Assembly: GCF_038396675.1 (NCBI RefSeq)
Contig: NC_088930.1
Coordinates: forward strand, 40,278,001-40,342,000
Origin: Hydra vulgaris
Lineage: Eukaryota; Cnidaria; Hydrozoa; Anthoathecata; Hydridae
Direction: 5' to 3'
Length of the DNA: 64,000 nucleotides
In this document: positions 36,401-49,700 of the stretch, piece by piece
Position numbering within the stretch: the stretch's first letter is position 1
Layout of the letters: each line of letters begins with the position of its first letter
Translations under genes and position numbers: made by a program
Notes under the pieces: generated by a model
Databases searched by the model: none
Seen by the model: the letters and a program-made list of their open reading frames with translations, nothing else
What the model was told of the DNA's origin: nothing

Positions 36401-39400
36401 CCATACATAAAGACTTATATTTTTCCAATATATGAATAAATTTGATACTCAAAAAAGACAAGAAATAAATCTCAATTAAAAGAATGCAAAATATAAGATT
36501 CTTGTTCTCAATGTTATAGTGTTCTCAAAATTAAATATTTTTGTTGAACATTTCAAAATTTAATAATATTTCTTAATATTCTTACTCAGAAGTTTTATAG
36601 CTGTTGCTGATTGACATTGTGCAACCAGAGTATTTACTTTTGCTAAGACATAAATTTTACATAAATATCTGAATCATCTGCAATTTCTTGTACAATTCGA
36701 TCTACCATTTATTATCATAGACACATGCAAGGTATATTTCAGTATGCAAATCACCTATGTGGTCCAAAGTCCAGCCTTCTTCATTATTAGTTGCATCAAC
36801 TGTTGTAAAACATGTATCACCTGATATGCCTTTTATTTCTAGCTTCTTATAATTACAGGGTATAAAACAGTGATGTTTGCGCATTACTGGAAATCTTTTA
36901 TAATTCTCTTGGAAAATCTTTTATAGTAGTGGTCATCAGGCTTAACATTTGCTATATGATCTGTTATATCAGTTTTAAAACTACTAATGAGTTTAATACC
37001 TGTTATATTTTCATTACACCAATTAAACGTTTTAGTAACAGAAAATATTTAATTATTTTGCAGGCTGGTCCTTGCTAGAAGTTGTTTTACAGCCTCACCA
37101 ATGCCATCACATGGACTTTTACCATGGCTTGTTGCAAAAAATTGACACTCTGCACATATTCCATTCTTGAAAATAATGACATAGATTGCTAAGAGTTTTA
37201 AAGTATTTGTACTGGCTAGCTGCTCCATCAGCAAAGTAATAACATAAGGTCAAATTTGTCAGAACAATTTTTTGTATCTTTTAAAACTCTAGTTAAAAAT
37301 GCATATTATCCAATTAGTTTATTGGTTTGAGTTTATTTTCAGAATCTTTATAGTAAATAAAGAATAGAGGTAGTGTTGCTTGGCTATTATTTCACTGAAA
37401 TCCTTGGGCCGCGTCTTGTGTTATGAAACTATAATTTTCTTAAAAATCAAGCAAAATAATAATTTGGTTTTATGATTTTCTTTCAGTATTCGAAGAAATA
37501 AGGACTGTACCTTTGAAATAAAATGGTGTGATTGCAAGTTTTCAATTGTACAAACAATTACCTATCTTTTGCAATGAATTTATGTTATTCAAATTAGTAT
37601 ATTTTCTTAATAAATCACACTTTTAAAATGTTTTTTTTAATGAACTTGAAATTGATTTGGCTTTCAATAACAATAACTGTGTACCTATCATGCTGTTAAA
37701 CTCCACATCAGGTACAAATGCTTTTTTTATCTGCAAAGATATAGCTGAGAAAATGCTTCAGTATCTTACAAGTTCCATATTTGTCACTGTGAGCAAATGT
37801 TTTTCTAGGGAGTCTAGTCACTGGATGGTTCTAGCAGGCCTTGATAAACCATTTAGGCTAATAACTCAGCTATAAATGTATCTGTAAATTTTATTTCTCT
37901 AAGTTCATTTGCAGTTAATAGTTTTTTAGGGTATTTTTCTTTCTAAGGTTTGTAATTTACCATGAATTGATTAGCAGATTTTTGACAAGTTAAGATCTAT
38001 AAAAAAAAAATTATTTGAGTTATTTGGCAGACCTGTGACACATCATTCTAGAAAAAGTTTATTTGTGAAAAGTTTATTGTATATCAAAAGATGTTTGTCT
38101 GTATCTGTTTATCTGTATCAAACGTTCTTTTCCAATATTTTTTTTTTCAATATGTTATCTTGAAGAGTTTTCTAGAATATTTTATGATCCATGTAAAATA
38201 AAATAAATAGTGCTTTCAAAAGAAAAAAAAATTAGTCAGTAAAATATTTGTTATATCATTTTTTTCAAACATTAAAAAGTAACCATATTTGCTAAAGACT
38301 TAATTTTTTTTGCACCACAGGAAAACTATTTCACAAAAATTAATTTATAAATAACTACTTCACTTTATGTTTTATTATTATTATGTTTTATTAATTTTTA
38401 TTAATTAGGAATACAAGAAAACACACTAGAAAATGTATTTAAAAAAGCCCATACAATTTTTAATTGATTTCACAAATAGCTGTTTTATTAACTTATATAT
38501 TAGTTTGAAAGTTTTCTATAAAAGCATAAAATTGCTAACAACGAACAGTTAAGTTTATTTAAACAATTAAAATCTTTTCAAAATATTTTGATAAGTTCAA
38601 TAAATATTTTAAGATCAAGAAGGATACAAAGAAAAGGGTTGCAAAGAAATAAGCAACAAAGGGGCAAATAATAGGTATGAAAAATACTTTGTGATCAGAG
38701 AAATAGCAAGAAAGATAAAAATATCAGAGAACTATTTCAAAAATACTCTTAAAATATTTAAAACTAAAATATGCAAACAATCATTATAAGAGATCACTTT
38801 ATTTAAAACCATTTTACATAACAAATTTTAAAAATATTATAAAAAAAGGTTTTGAATTTATACATTCCTATTATAATCACAAGTAACTTTACAATAAATT
38901 TTTAGTAAAATATTAGTTTAAAAGATTTGAAATAATTGCAAAAAAAAATATGTTAAAACATTTACATTTGTCATAAAAAATACACGCTTATATAAATAAA
39001 ACAAATTAAGTATAATATTTTTAGGTAATTTAAATAAACGGTATTAGTTTTAAACCATTGTTAGAAGTAATTTATTATTTTGTTTAAAATCCTTCTCTTA
39101 ATATACTTTTGAAAAGATCAATGAGTCAGAGTTGTTTAAAGTTTAAGTAATTTAAAGCAATTTTTTTAAGTATTTTTTAAAATTTTAATTGTCAAATATC
39201 TAAACAGCAATCGTCAAATTGTCAAAAAATTTGTGGCCATGATAGTCAAAAAAAAAAAATGTGTGACCGCGTGATAGCATGCCTTTCCTGTCCAATTTGA
39301 ACTTAGATGAATAAAAAATCAATCAAAGTAAGAAATTCAATTCGATGCAAAAAAGATGTGTAATTTGAGAAAAAGCACATGGAGAATATTTAAATACTAA

Positions 39401-42400
39401 AAAAAAAACAAAAAAAACTATGTTGTTAGAAAATTTCTTTGACTGCGCTGGTCAAGTGGATAGAAAAATTTTTTTCAAGATTTTTTACAAGATATTTTTA
39501 GATATTTTACTACAAGCTATTTATATCAGCAAAACTATAAATATCAATTATCCAGCATTACTTGCATTTATTAAGTAACTTTATTAACAGTTTTTTTTTT
39601 TTTTTTGCAAGAATAATTTAGGTATTACATAATTCAATGGTATTGTTATCCAGATAATACAACAAAGATAATGCCAAAACAATTGGATTACAAAAAATTA
39701 TTTTACCATACTTTGTATACACATGATTTTCTGTAAATGTTATTAATTTCCAAAAATGTTTGATTTATTTTCATAAGTTAATAATTAAAAATGGTGTTTT
39801 ATAAATTTTTTTTGTTATATAAACTGCTTTAAATAAAGTTACAGAACACGTGCACAACTAATGTCTTGATTTTTAATTTAATTTTTTTGAAATGATGTTT
39901 TGAGTTGATGTTTTATTTATGTTTACAATTTTTTTCCATTATTTTATATTCTAATTATTAAGTTATTTTTTATTCAATGCATTTTTTACTTATTTGCAAA
40001 TCATGCAAATCTTTGTAAAATATAATGATACATTTGCCAATTACACATTTTTTATTTGATATCTCTCAATAAATTTTTTGATAACTATCGATTAATTTTT
40101 TTATGAATACTTAATAACCAATAAAGTTTCTTATGTTTTTTCTAATTAAGTCTATTAAAAAAAGGATTTTTTAATTTTTAATTTGGACATTTACTGTAAG
40201 ATGTTAAAATTGTATTGATATATTTTAAATATAAAATAGGATGCTGGACACATATTGAAAATCTAGATGAGTTTTTTACCGAAGTTTACACATACCATCA
40301 ATTGCAAGGATTTGTTTGTCTTTTACTTCGCGATGTATTTGAACTTACGTAAGTAATCCCAGATTGATATATATATATATATGATGAATTCCACGAAAAT
40401 CGTAACCTTAACTTGATTTTATAAACTAATTTTTTACAGTAAATTTATGATGTAATTAGCTTTGATATGTATCTAATCACAAGAAAATATTAAATAAATG
40501 AATAAATAAGTTCGCTAATTAATGTTTATGGTAATTAGTGAAACCGAGGTATGTTTACAAATTGCCTGGGAATTTTTTGTGGAAAATGCAACTACAGTAT
40601 CTTTAATTATTTACTGTTATAAAATACATCAACAGGTAAGAATGGTATCATTTTAAAGAAGAAATGTTGTACAGTAAATATGTAAAATTAGTTTTTAGAA
40701 ACTATTAGGTAAATTGAATAATTCATCAAAGTAAATAACTACATATTATCTTAATATTTAAAATTTAGAATAAATTGTATGAATATTGGGTATATTGTTT
40801 ATGTGAATGAATGTTAAATGTGCGTGACAGAATCACACAATATCATGATGGAATCACGCAATATCGTTACGGAATCACACACTTTTAACTTCAATTTTAC
40901 ATGCTTAATTTGTAGGGAGTTTTCTAATGTTTTATCTTTATATTATTTGCCAATAAATATATCTACTATTAGGATTGTTCTTTACAACTATGCTGCATCA
41001 ATTTTCTATTGTAGATATAATTTATTAATTAAAACATTATGCCACCAAAGAGTGCTGCTGAAAGACAGCAAATGCGCATTGCAAAAGTTAAAGAAAATTC
41101 TGCTATGCTTGAAGCCGCTAGAGCAAAGAATTGTTTACGAAAAAAGAGATGGCGCTCAGAAATGGACAACAAAGAGGCAGCTGATTTTAAAAAGCGAGCA
41201 AAGCTGGCCACTCGTAAATGGCGTGTTAATAAATCTTGTTCCTTGGCTACACCTCTTACTGCAATCGAAAATGAACTTTCTTATGTTGTTATTGTCCTTT
41301 GGAAAAGCAAGAAGAAGAGTCAAAAACGCTCTTCCCAAAAGTCCTCGAAAAAAAGCAGCTGTAGTTCGAAAATCGGCCAGTGATATTTTGAATATTGAAG
41401 TAAAGGGTCCTTCATCAGTGACAACAGCAGATTACTCATGCGTTACTACTTTTATAATAATGATAGTATATCACAAGTCATGCCCGGAAAAGCAGGCGTT
41501 GTTACAGTTTATTCAAATAGCGGCAAAATTAAAATGCAAAAACGCCATCTTGTAATGACGGTTGCTGAAGCATACCAGACTTTTAAATCTGAATTTTCAA
41601 ATAACATTATCGGAAAATCCAAGTTTGCCTCGATGCGTCCAAAGAACGTACTTTTAACCAGTGATATGCCACAAAACGTATGCGGATGCAAATACCATAG
41701 CAACATTATTTTGTTACTAGACTGTTTACATCGTCAATATCCACAAATATTTTCAACGTATTCAGATGAATTTGTATAAAATTGTGTATGTAATTCACAG
41801 CAAGAAGCTTGCATGTTTAACAAATGCGGTATGTGCAAAGATTTTCGTCTTTTTACTGAAAATTTCACCAGTAAACTTGAGAATACAGATGACTAAGTGA
41901 CTTGGTATCAGTGGAATCAGGACAATGATAGTTATTTAGTAAAAGAGTTGCAGGAAGGTAGTGTTCAAGATGCAATTGATTTGATCTCATCTCAGCCTAT
42001 TGCCTTTCTACAATATGTTTACATAAAACGTCAACAAAACGATATCTTACTAATCACAGAAAGCTGACGCACAGTTGCCTGACAGTACATCTTGTATCTT
42101 GCAGATGGATTTCGCAGAAAACTATACTGCGACTTTTCAGGGCAAGATCCAGTCAGTACACTGGAAACAGAAACAAATAACTGTGTACACGATTATGATT
42201 TGGCATCACTCTGAAATAATTTCAAAAATATTTGTCTCAGACTGTCGTGATTATGAAAAACATTCCGTCGCTGCATATACTGCGAAAATTCTTGAGTTTA
42301 TCAAACTGTCTTTACCCACAGTTGATACTGTGCAGATATGAACCAATGGACTAAGTAGTCAGTACAAAAGTAAATTTGTATTTATTCTGTCTATAAAATT

Positions 42401-44399
42401 GAAGGAAGTTTCTGATATACAGCTACATATGAATTTCCAATTGCCAATTGAAACGGTTACTTCCATATCTATCAGCAAAACAATTCTCCAGAAAACAGAT
42501 ATCTGTTTATTACTGCTAGAAACCATTGTAAAAAGATTTTGTCTAACGCCAAAGCCCGCTATTCTCAGGTCATGAAATCTCGTATCTCATCTCAAAAATT
42601 AGGCTCTCGTGACTTCTTTAACAGTACTAATAATAAGGGCAAATCTGTAATTCTACCTCTCTTGTATGGTTCAGACTTTTTCACTTCACCTAAAGACAAA
42701 GCTGAGTTGTTTGCTAAAAACTTTTCATCAATATCATCTCTTGATTCCACTAGTTGCGTTCTACCTGATATTGCCAACAATCAGGTTGATCCATTGCTTG
42801 ACATTCGTATCACTCCAGCTTCTGCATCTAAAGTGATTTCCTGCTTAGACTCGTCTACAGCTTGTGGCCCGTACAACATACCTGTTATTGTCTTGCAGAA
42901 GTGTTCTCCGGAGCTGTCGTCTATACTCTCAAAACTATTCAACAAGTGCTTATCAGAGTCTTGTTTTCCAGCCTACTGGAAAGCGGCAACTGTTATCCCT
43001 ATCTTCAAAAATTCTGGAAAGCGATCTGATTCGTCTAACTACCGTCCCATTAGTCTTCTTCCTATCATAAGCAAGGTTTTTGAATCTTTAATTAAGAGGA
43101 GGGGGCATTTGAGCTTGAAAAGGATCTCACTTCTGCTATAGCATGGGTCTCGCAGTGGCTGATGATATTTAATTCAGATAAAACTCAATTTTTTTCAGCC
43201 AATGGTTATTGCAATAAGTTAGATCTTCTTCTATTTATGAACGGTGATGTACTCGATGAGTCATCTACTCTTCATCTTCTAAGATTAACTGTTGCTTCCA
43301 ATCTTTCTTGGAAACCATATATCTAATCAGTTGCAAAATTAGCATCTGCTAAGGTTGCATCTCTTTATCGAGCTTGATACTTTCTTACTTCGGATTCTCT
43401 ATAAATCTCAAATCCGTCCTTGAATGGAATACTGTTGCCATATCTGGGGCAGATCTTCTAATGACGCCCTTTCTCTTTTCGGCAAGGTGCAAAAACACAT
43501 TGTAAACATAGTTGGACCTGCTTTGACCCTCCAACCATTATCACATCGTCGTAATGTTGCTTCTCTTTCTCTTTTCTACAAATACTATAATGGGCACTGC
43601 TCTAAAGAGCTAGCGTCTCTTATGCCATCTACTAAAATTCATTCCTGTGTCACTTGTCATTCAATTAAGTCTCATTCTTTTTCTGTGACTGTTCCTAAGT
43701 GCTCCAAAAACTCTTATTTGTCTAGTTTTTTTCCTCGAACATCAGTTCTTTGGAATTCGCTTCCTTCATCTTGCTTTCCTGATTCATATAATTTGCAATC
43801 CTTTAAGTCGTCCGTCATTCGTTATCTTGTTCTGCAATCTTCATCTTTTTTCTTCCAGTATCTTCCAACTTTAATTAGTGGTTGCTTGCAGCCTTGTTGG
43901 GAGCAAAGATGTTTAAAAAAAAAAAAAATTAAAGTTATTAATTTTATAATAAATTTGATTTTAATATTTGATAATAAATTTAAATTTAATATTTAATAAT
44001 AAATTTAAATTTAATATTTGATAATAAATTTAAATTTAATATTTGATAATAAATTTAAATTTTTTAAAAAGGGAAAATAGAAAAAAATTTATTAAACTGT
44101 TTTTTTATCTAAAAAAAAAAATTATTTCACAATTGCAGTGAAAATTTTTTTCAACAATTAATTACTGCCTAATTTTTTCCACATAAACTATTTCAATAAA
44201 CTGTATAAATATTCCAATTGATAAAAGTTTTGGCATAATGTAAATGACTCAACACGTATGTAAAATCAGCATTTCATACATAAAATGCAAACAGCCTAAC
44301 GCTTCTAAGCAAGGCTTGGTATATATATTATATAGGCTATAGTATATATATACATACGCATATATATTTGTAGGTATATATATATATATATATATATAT

Positions 44400-44433
<34 letters not shown>

Positions 44434-46724
44434 TATGCATATATTCATACATATTTATGTGTATTTTTTTATTTTATAAATCTTTATTTAAAACTGAATA
44501 GCATTACTAGTAATGTATTGTACAAGTTTAACTATTGTTAAATACTAAACAATTACTTGCTAAAAATGCAGGTAAAATTTATGCATTGAAAATTCAGTAA
44601 GCTACCAATGTTTTGTGAGAGGTAGAGGTCACAGACACCATCACAAAGAAAATAGAGGTATTTTTGAATAAAAGATTGCTGATAAGTAGTGGTTTTTGCA
44701 ATGTTCAGTGCAAATGGGAATCTAATTGGGTTTCTGCTGTTGCACAGCGGGCCAGAATCCCATATTTTTGGAAAAAAGTCATAACTTTTTTTCCTTCTAT
44801 CCATAGGCCTCAAAATTTGGTATATAAAGTAATTGGATGATTATAATTTAAATGAGCATAATTTTTTTGTGGTTGCCATGGCAACCCCAGTTGCATAGCA
44901 ATTCATTTATGCTTAGTTCCAAAGGGTTATTTTTATCCAAATGTTATTTATCCAAATAATTGTGGATAGATTGTGGCATATAGTTCCAAGAATAATGATG
45001 AACTTATAGTCGAGCTGCTTTTAAACAGAAAGCCTCAAATTTTTCAGTGTCAATATCTAAACCACACAAAATTATTGCAAATATAATATGCAAATTTAGA
45101 ATCAGTTCAACATTGTTGTTTAAAATTTCTGCAAACTTTTCCGCATTCTGAAATGCTCTTTGAGCCGTATTTCCATCATTTGATGTTCCACTACCACCAG
45201 ATTTTGGAACATCAACTATCAAGCCCATTTCATCTTTAAATCTATTTTGAATTTATTGTTTCAGAGTCTTTACTTTAGATTTATCTTCTACTGCTCTTGC
45301 CTACCACTTTTTCAAAGTCATTTTATATTCAATATGTAATAAACATTCATAAAAACGTATCCAAGTATGTAAGGAATGATAAACCAAATGAATAACTACC
45401 TATCATAACCTTTTTCAAAACCATTTTTTCGATATCATTCATTGCTTTGGGACTTGCCCCACATATAGTACAGCATTGACTAGAATTTGTAACATCTGAA
45501 AGAGCAGTGTGAACTTTTCCATCAATCATAGTAATTTGTATTACATGATGTATTTTGATTTTTTTATTATTTATATCAACTTAGTATATTCTATTTGCTA
45601 ATGATCCACCAAAGCTTGCAGTTTTATTTCAGCCAAAAAGTCTGAGACAGATATATCTGTAGGATAGCATATCAGATTTGCATCCTGAACATCATTATAT
45701 GGAGGATATATATCTACTCCCTTTTCAACTCCTTGATTTTGAATACTTTGGTAGGAAACCTTTGTCAATTTAGCATCTAAAAGAAGACAAAGAGCTTCAT
45801 CTATAGACATTCTACAATCTTTTTTTGAGTTTTTTTCAATTGGATTTTCTTTTCTCCATTTAATTTCTGAAGCGGATTGTAACGCAGAAGTAGAATACAT
45901 TTCAGTTAAGTGACTAACTTTATGTTTTTTGGTTTTAGTATAGTAGTCATCAAAGTTTGCCTTAATTGGTCTTCCAATAAGTATTGGTGTTACATTTAAA
46001 TCTTCAGGAACATGGCTTTGCAGCCATTTTTTTATTCTTTTCTTCAAATCAAGTAATGCTGCTATATGACTTGCGCCACTTGTCTCGTAGATGCGTTATT
46101 ATAGTTTCTAATTGTTGCTTGTTGCAATCCGAATATTGCAATCATAGTTTTTCCACAATACCAGAGTCAGATATTTGTAGATTATTAGGCTTATGCAAAA
46201 TGAATGCATAGATATCAAAATATTTCATTTTCAGCCTACAAATACAAAAATATATTATTTATGAGACATTTGGACAACCAGATATGAAACAAGCTCCAAA
46301 TATTTATATCTCCATTTTAATGTGATAAAAAAGATGTTTTGCTGAAAAATTGCGATGATTGGAGCTTGAGAACACAAAAAAAAAAAGCCAGAATGTTGGC
46401 CCCCCTGCCCCAAAGGTGAAATTTTCACTAAAAAAAGTACTTTAAATACGTGATCATTAAAAACCAATTTATTTGATATAGCTTACATGCAAAATAATTT
46501 TGCAATAGCAAAATTATTTTGCATGTAAGCTATATCAAATAAATTGATAATACTTAGTTTTATTTAAATATGTAATAAAAAAAAGAAGTTTTAAAAATTA
46601 ATAACAATTTTATGCTTATTAGTAACACGAAAAATATTATTAAATTAAAAAATTTGAAAAAAAAATACCTTTTTTATTAACAGCTTAAAATGCAAATGGC
46701 ATGATAGTTAAACAAAAGTAGATA

Positions 46725-46767
<43 letters not shown>

Positions 46768-49700
46768 ATCTTCGCTTCCAACAAGGCTGCAAGCAGCCAC
46801 TAATTAAAGTTGGAAGTTACTGTAAGGGAAAAGATGAAGATTGTAGAGCAAGATAACGATTGACGGACGATTTAAAAGATTGCAAATTATATGAATCAGG
46901 AAAGCAAGATGAAGGAAGCGAATTCCAAAGAGCTGATGTTCGAGGAAAAAAACTAGACGAATAAGCGTTTTTGGAGCACTTAGGAACAGTCACAGAAAAA
47001 GGATGACACTTAATTGAATGACGAGTAACACGAGAATGAATTTTAGTAGATGGCACAAGAGACGCTAGCTCTTTCGAGCAGTGCCCATTATAGTATTTGT
47101 AGAAAAGAGAAAGAGAAGCAACATTACGACAATGTGATAATGGTTGAAGGTTGGCTGCAAGAGCAGGTCCAACTATGTTTACAATGCGTTTTTGCACCTT
47201 GTCTAAAAGAGAAAGGGCATCATTAGAAGATCCGCCCCAGATATGGCAACAGTATTCCATACAAGACCGGATTTGAGATTTATAGAGGTAGAGAATAGAA
47301 TCCAGAGTAAGAAAGTGGCGAGCTCGATAAAGAGATGCAACCTTAGCAGATGCTAATTTTGCAACCGATTTGATATATGGTTTCCAAGAAAGATTGGAAG
47401 TAAGAGTTAATCCTAGAAGATGAAGAGTAGGTGACTCATCGAGTACATCACCGTTCATAAATATAGGAAGATCTAAATTATTGCGATAACTATTGGCTGA
47501 AAAAAATTGGGTTTTATCTGAATTAAAGTTCACCAGCCACTGTGAGCCCCATGCTGTAGCATAAGTGAGATCCTTTTCAAGCTCAAATGCCCCCTCCAGG
47601 CAATCAGAGGGTGTTGGTTTCTTATCACGGCAAGAATAAATGGTAGTATCATCAGCAAACAGTGCCACCTTAGATGTGAGAATATCTGGAAGATCGTTAA
47701 TGTAAATTAAAAAGAGTATAGGGCCAAGGATAGAACCTTGAGGAACCCCTGAAGTTACAGAATAAGAAGAAGAGTGTTGTCCATCGAGGACAACTTTTAT
47801 GCTACGATTGGAAAGGAAGGATTCAATGATCTTAAAGATGTTGCCGGATACACCATAAGAAGAAAGCTTATGGAGAAGACCAGCATGCCAAACTTTATCA
47901 AACGCTTTTGAAATGTCAAGAGCGATGGCCTTAACCTCTCCACCTTCATCTAACGCACGATAAAACCTGTCAGTTATTACTGTTAGCAAATCAGCTGTAG
48001 AACGAGAAGATCGAAATCCATATTGATGGTCAGAAAGTAAGTTATTAGATTCAAGATGAGAAATTAAGTGTTTGTTAATTAAAGATTCAAAAACCTTGCT
48101 TATGATAGGAAGAAGACTTATGGGACGGTAGTTAGACGAATCAGATCGCTCCCCAAAATTTTTGAAGATAGGAATAACAGATGCCGCTTTCCAGCAGGCT
48201 GGAAAACAAGACTCTGATAACCACTTGTTGAATAGTTTTGAGAGTATAGATGACAGCTCTGGAGAACACTTCTGCAAGACAATAACAGGTATGTTGTCTG
48301 GGCCACAAGCTGTAGAAGAGTCTAGACTGGAAATCACTTTAGATACAGATGCTGAAGTGATATGAATGTCAAGCAATGAATCAACCTGTTTGTTGGCAAT
48401 ATCAGGTAGAACGCAATTAGTGGAATCAAGAGATGATATTGATGAAAAGTTTTTAGCAAACAGTTCGGCTTTGTCTTTAGGTGAGGTGACAAAGTCTGAA
48501 CCATACAAGAGAGGTGGAATTATAGATTTGCCCTTATTATTGATATTATTAAAGATTCTCCAGAAGTCACGAGAGCCTAATTTTTGAGATGAGATACGAG
48601 ATTTCATGACCTGAGAATAGCGGGTTATGGCATTAGACAAAACCTTTTTACAATTGTTTCTAGCAGTAATGAACAGACGTCTGTTTTCTGGAGAATTGTT
48701 TTGCTGATAAATATGGAAGTAACGGTTTCGATTGGCAATCGCAGCAGCACAGTGTGAGGAAAACCATGGAGGAGAGTGAGGCTTGACCTGGAATTGTCGA
48801 GAGGGAATAAAAGATTCCATGCCAGCCTGAATCCACGAAGTTATATAAGAAGCACATTTGTCGACAGGAAGTTGAAAGATTTCTACCCAAGGGCCATCAC
48901 AAAGAAAATCACGGAAAGAATCCCAGTCAGCTTTACTGTAGTTGTAAGAGGTTCGATAGTAGGGGTATTCAGGTGATGAAGAAGAATGAGATATTAGTTT
49001 TAAAGAGATCAAACTGTGATCAGAAGCACCTAAGGGTGAATGTGGAGAAACTGAGCACTGACTAGGATCAGAAACAAGACATAAGTCGAGTAGAGAAGGT
49101 AAATGATTCGGGTTGTCAGGAAAGCGAGTTGGAAAGTTGACTATTTGAGTTAGGGATTGAGAAAGGCAAAAGTTGTGGGCTTTAATGCCTGCAGAGTCAC
49201 TGACACTAGAGCCAAGCCATTCAGAGTGGTGAGCATTAAAGTCACCGACAACAACTATATTAGCTGATGGATAAAGAGAGAGGGCTTGGTCAATATGATC
49301 AGAAATAACATCAAAAAGTGTACAGTCTTGAGATGAAGGAGAGCGATATAGAACAAAGAGAAAGGCAATAGAGTGAAGTGGTGCTAAACGAAAGCACATG
49401 AAAGAATAGTCTGTGGATTCAAACCTAGTTTCACGACAAACAGGTGAATTCTTACGAATGTAAATGCCCAGGCCAAGCATGTGACTATTGGAGTCTTTAC
49501 GAATCAGAGGAAGATAACCATCAACACTAAGATCACAAGACAGCCGAACTCAAATTAGTCTCACAAAGAGCAAGTAGGTCTAATGAACTTTGCAAGAGAT
49601 AAGACTCAACAGAAGAAAAGTTACTTCGAAGACCACGAATATTAGTGAATGATAGGTTTAGAGAACTTGGTGATGATGATGGTTTTTTGTGTTTTATAGT

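Larger units (their letters stand above)
33424..40239. other. ATG9 intron 1 (6.8 kb)
   Basis: GT...AG intron. It holds LINE copy A (34,520-36,312) and a transposase fragment (36,690-37,270). The other parts (33,424-34,519 and 37,271-40,239) are AT-rich with homopolymer runs and no supportable gene. The open frame at 37,657-37,875 has no recognised relatives. Confidence 0.75.

Noticed and set aside
37657..37875. 72-codon frame in ATG9 intron 1
   Set aside because: No family recognised and it lies within intronic AT-rich sequence; likely chance.
40500..40640. Possible extra ATG9 exon (ETEVCLQIAWEFFVENAT-like frame)
   Set aside because: Exons 2 and 3 join in phase and match ATG9 without a gap, so no exon is needed here.
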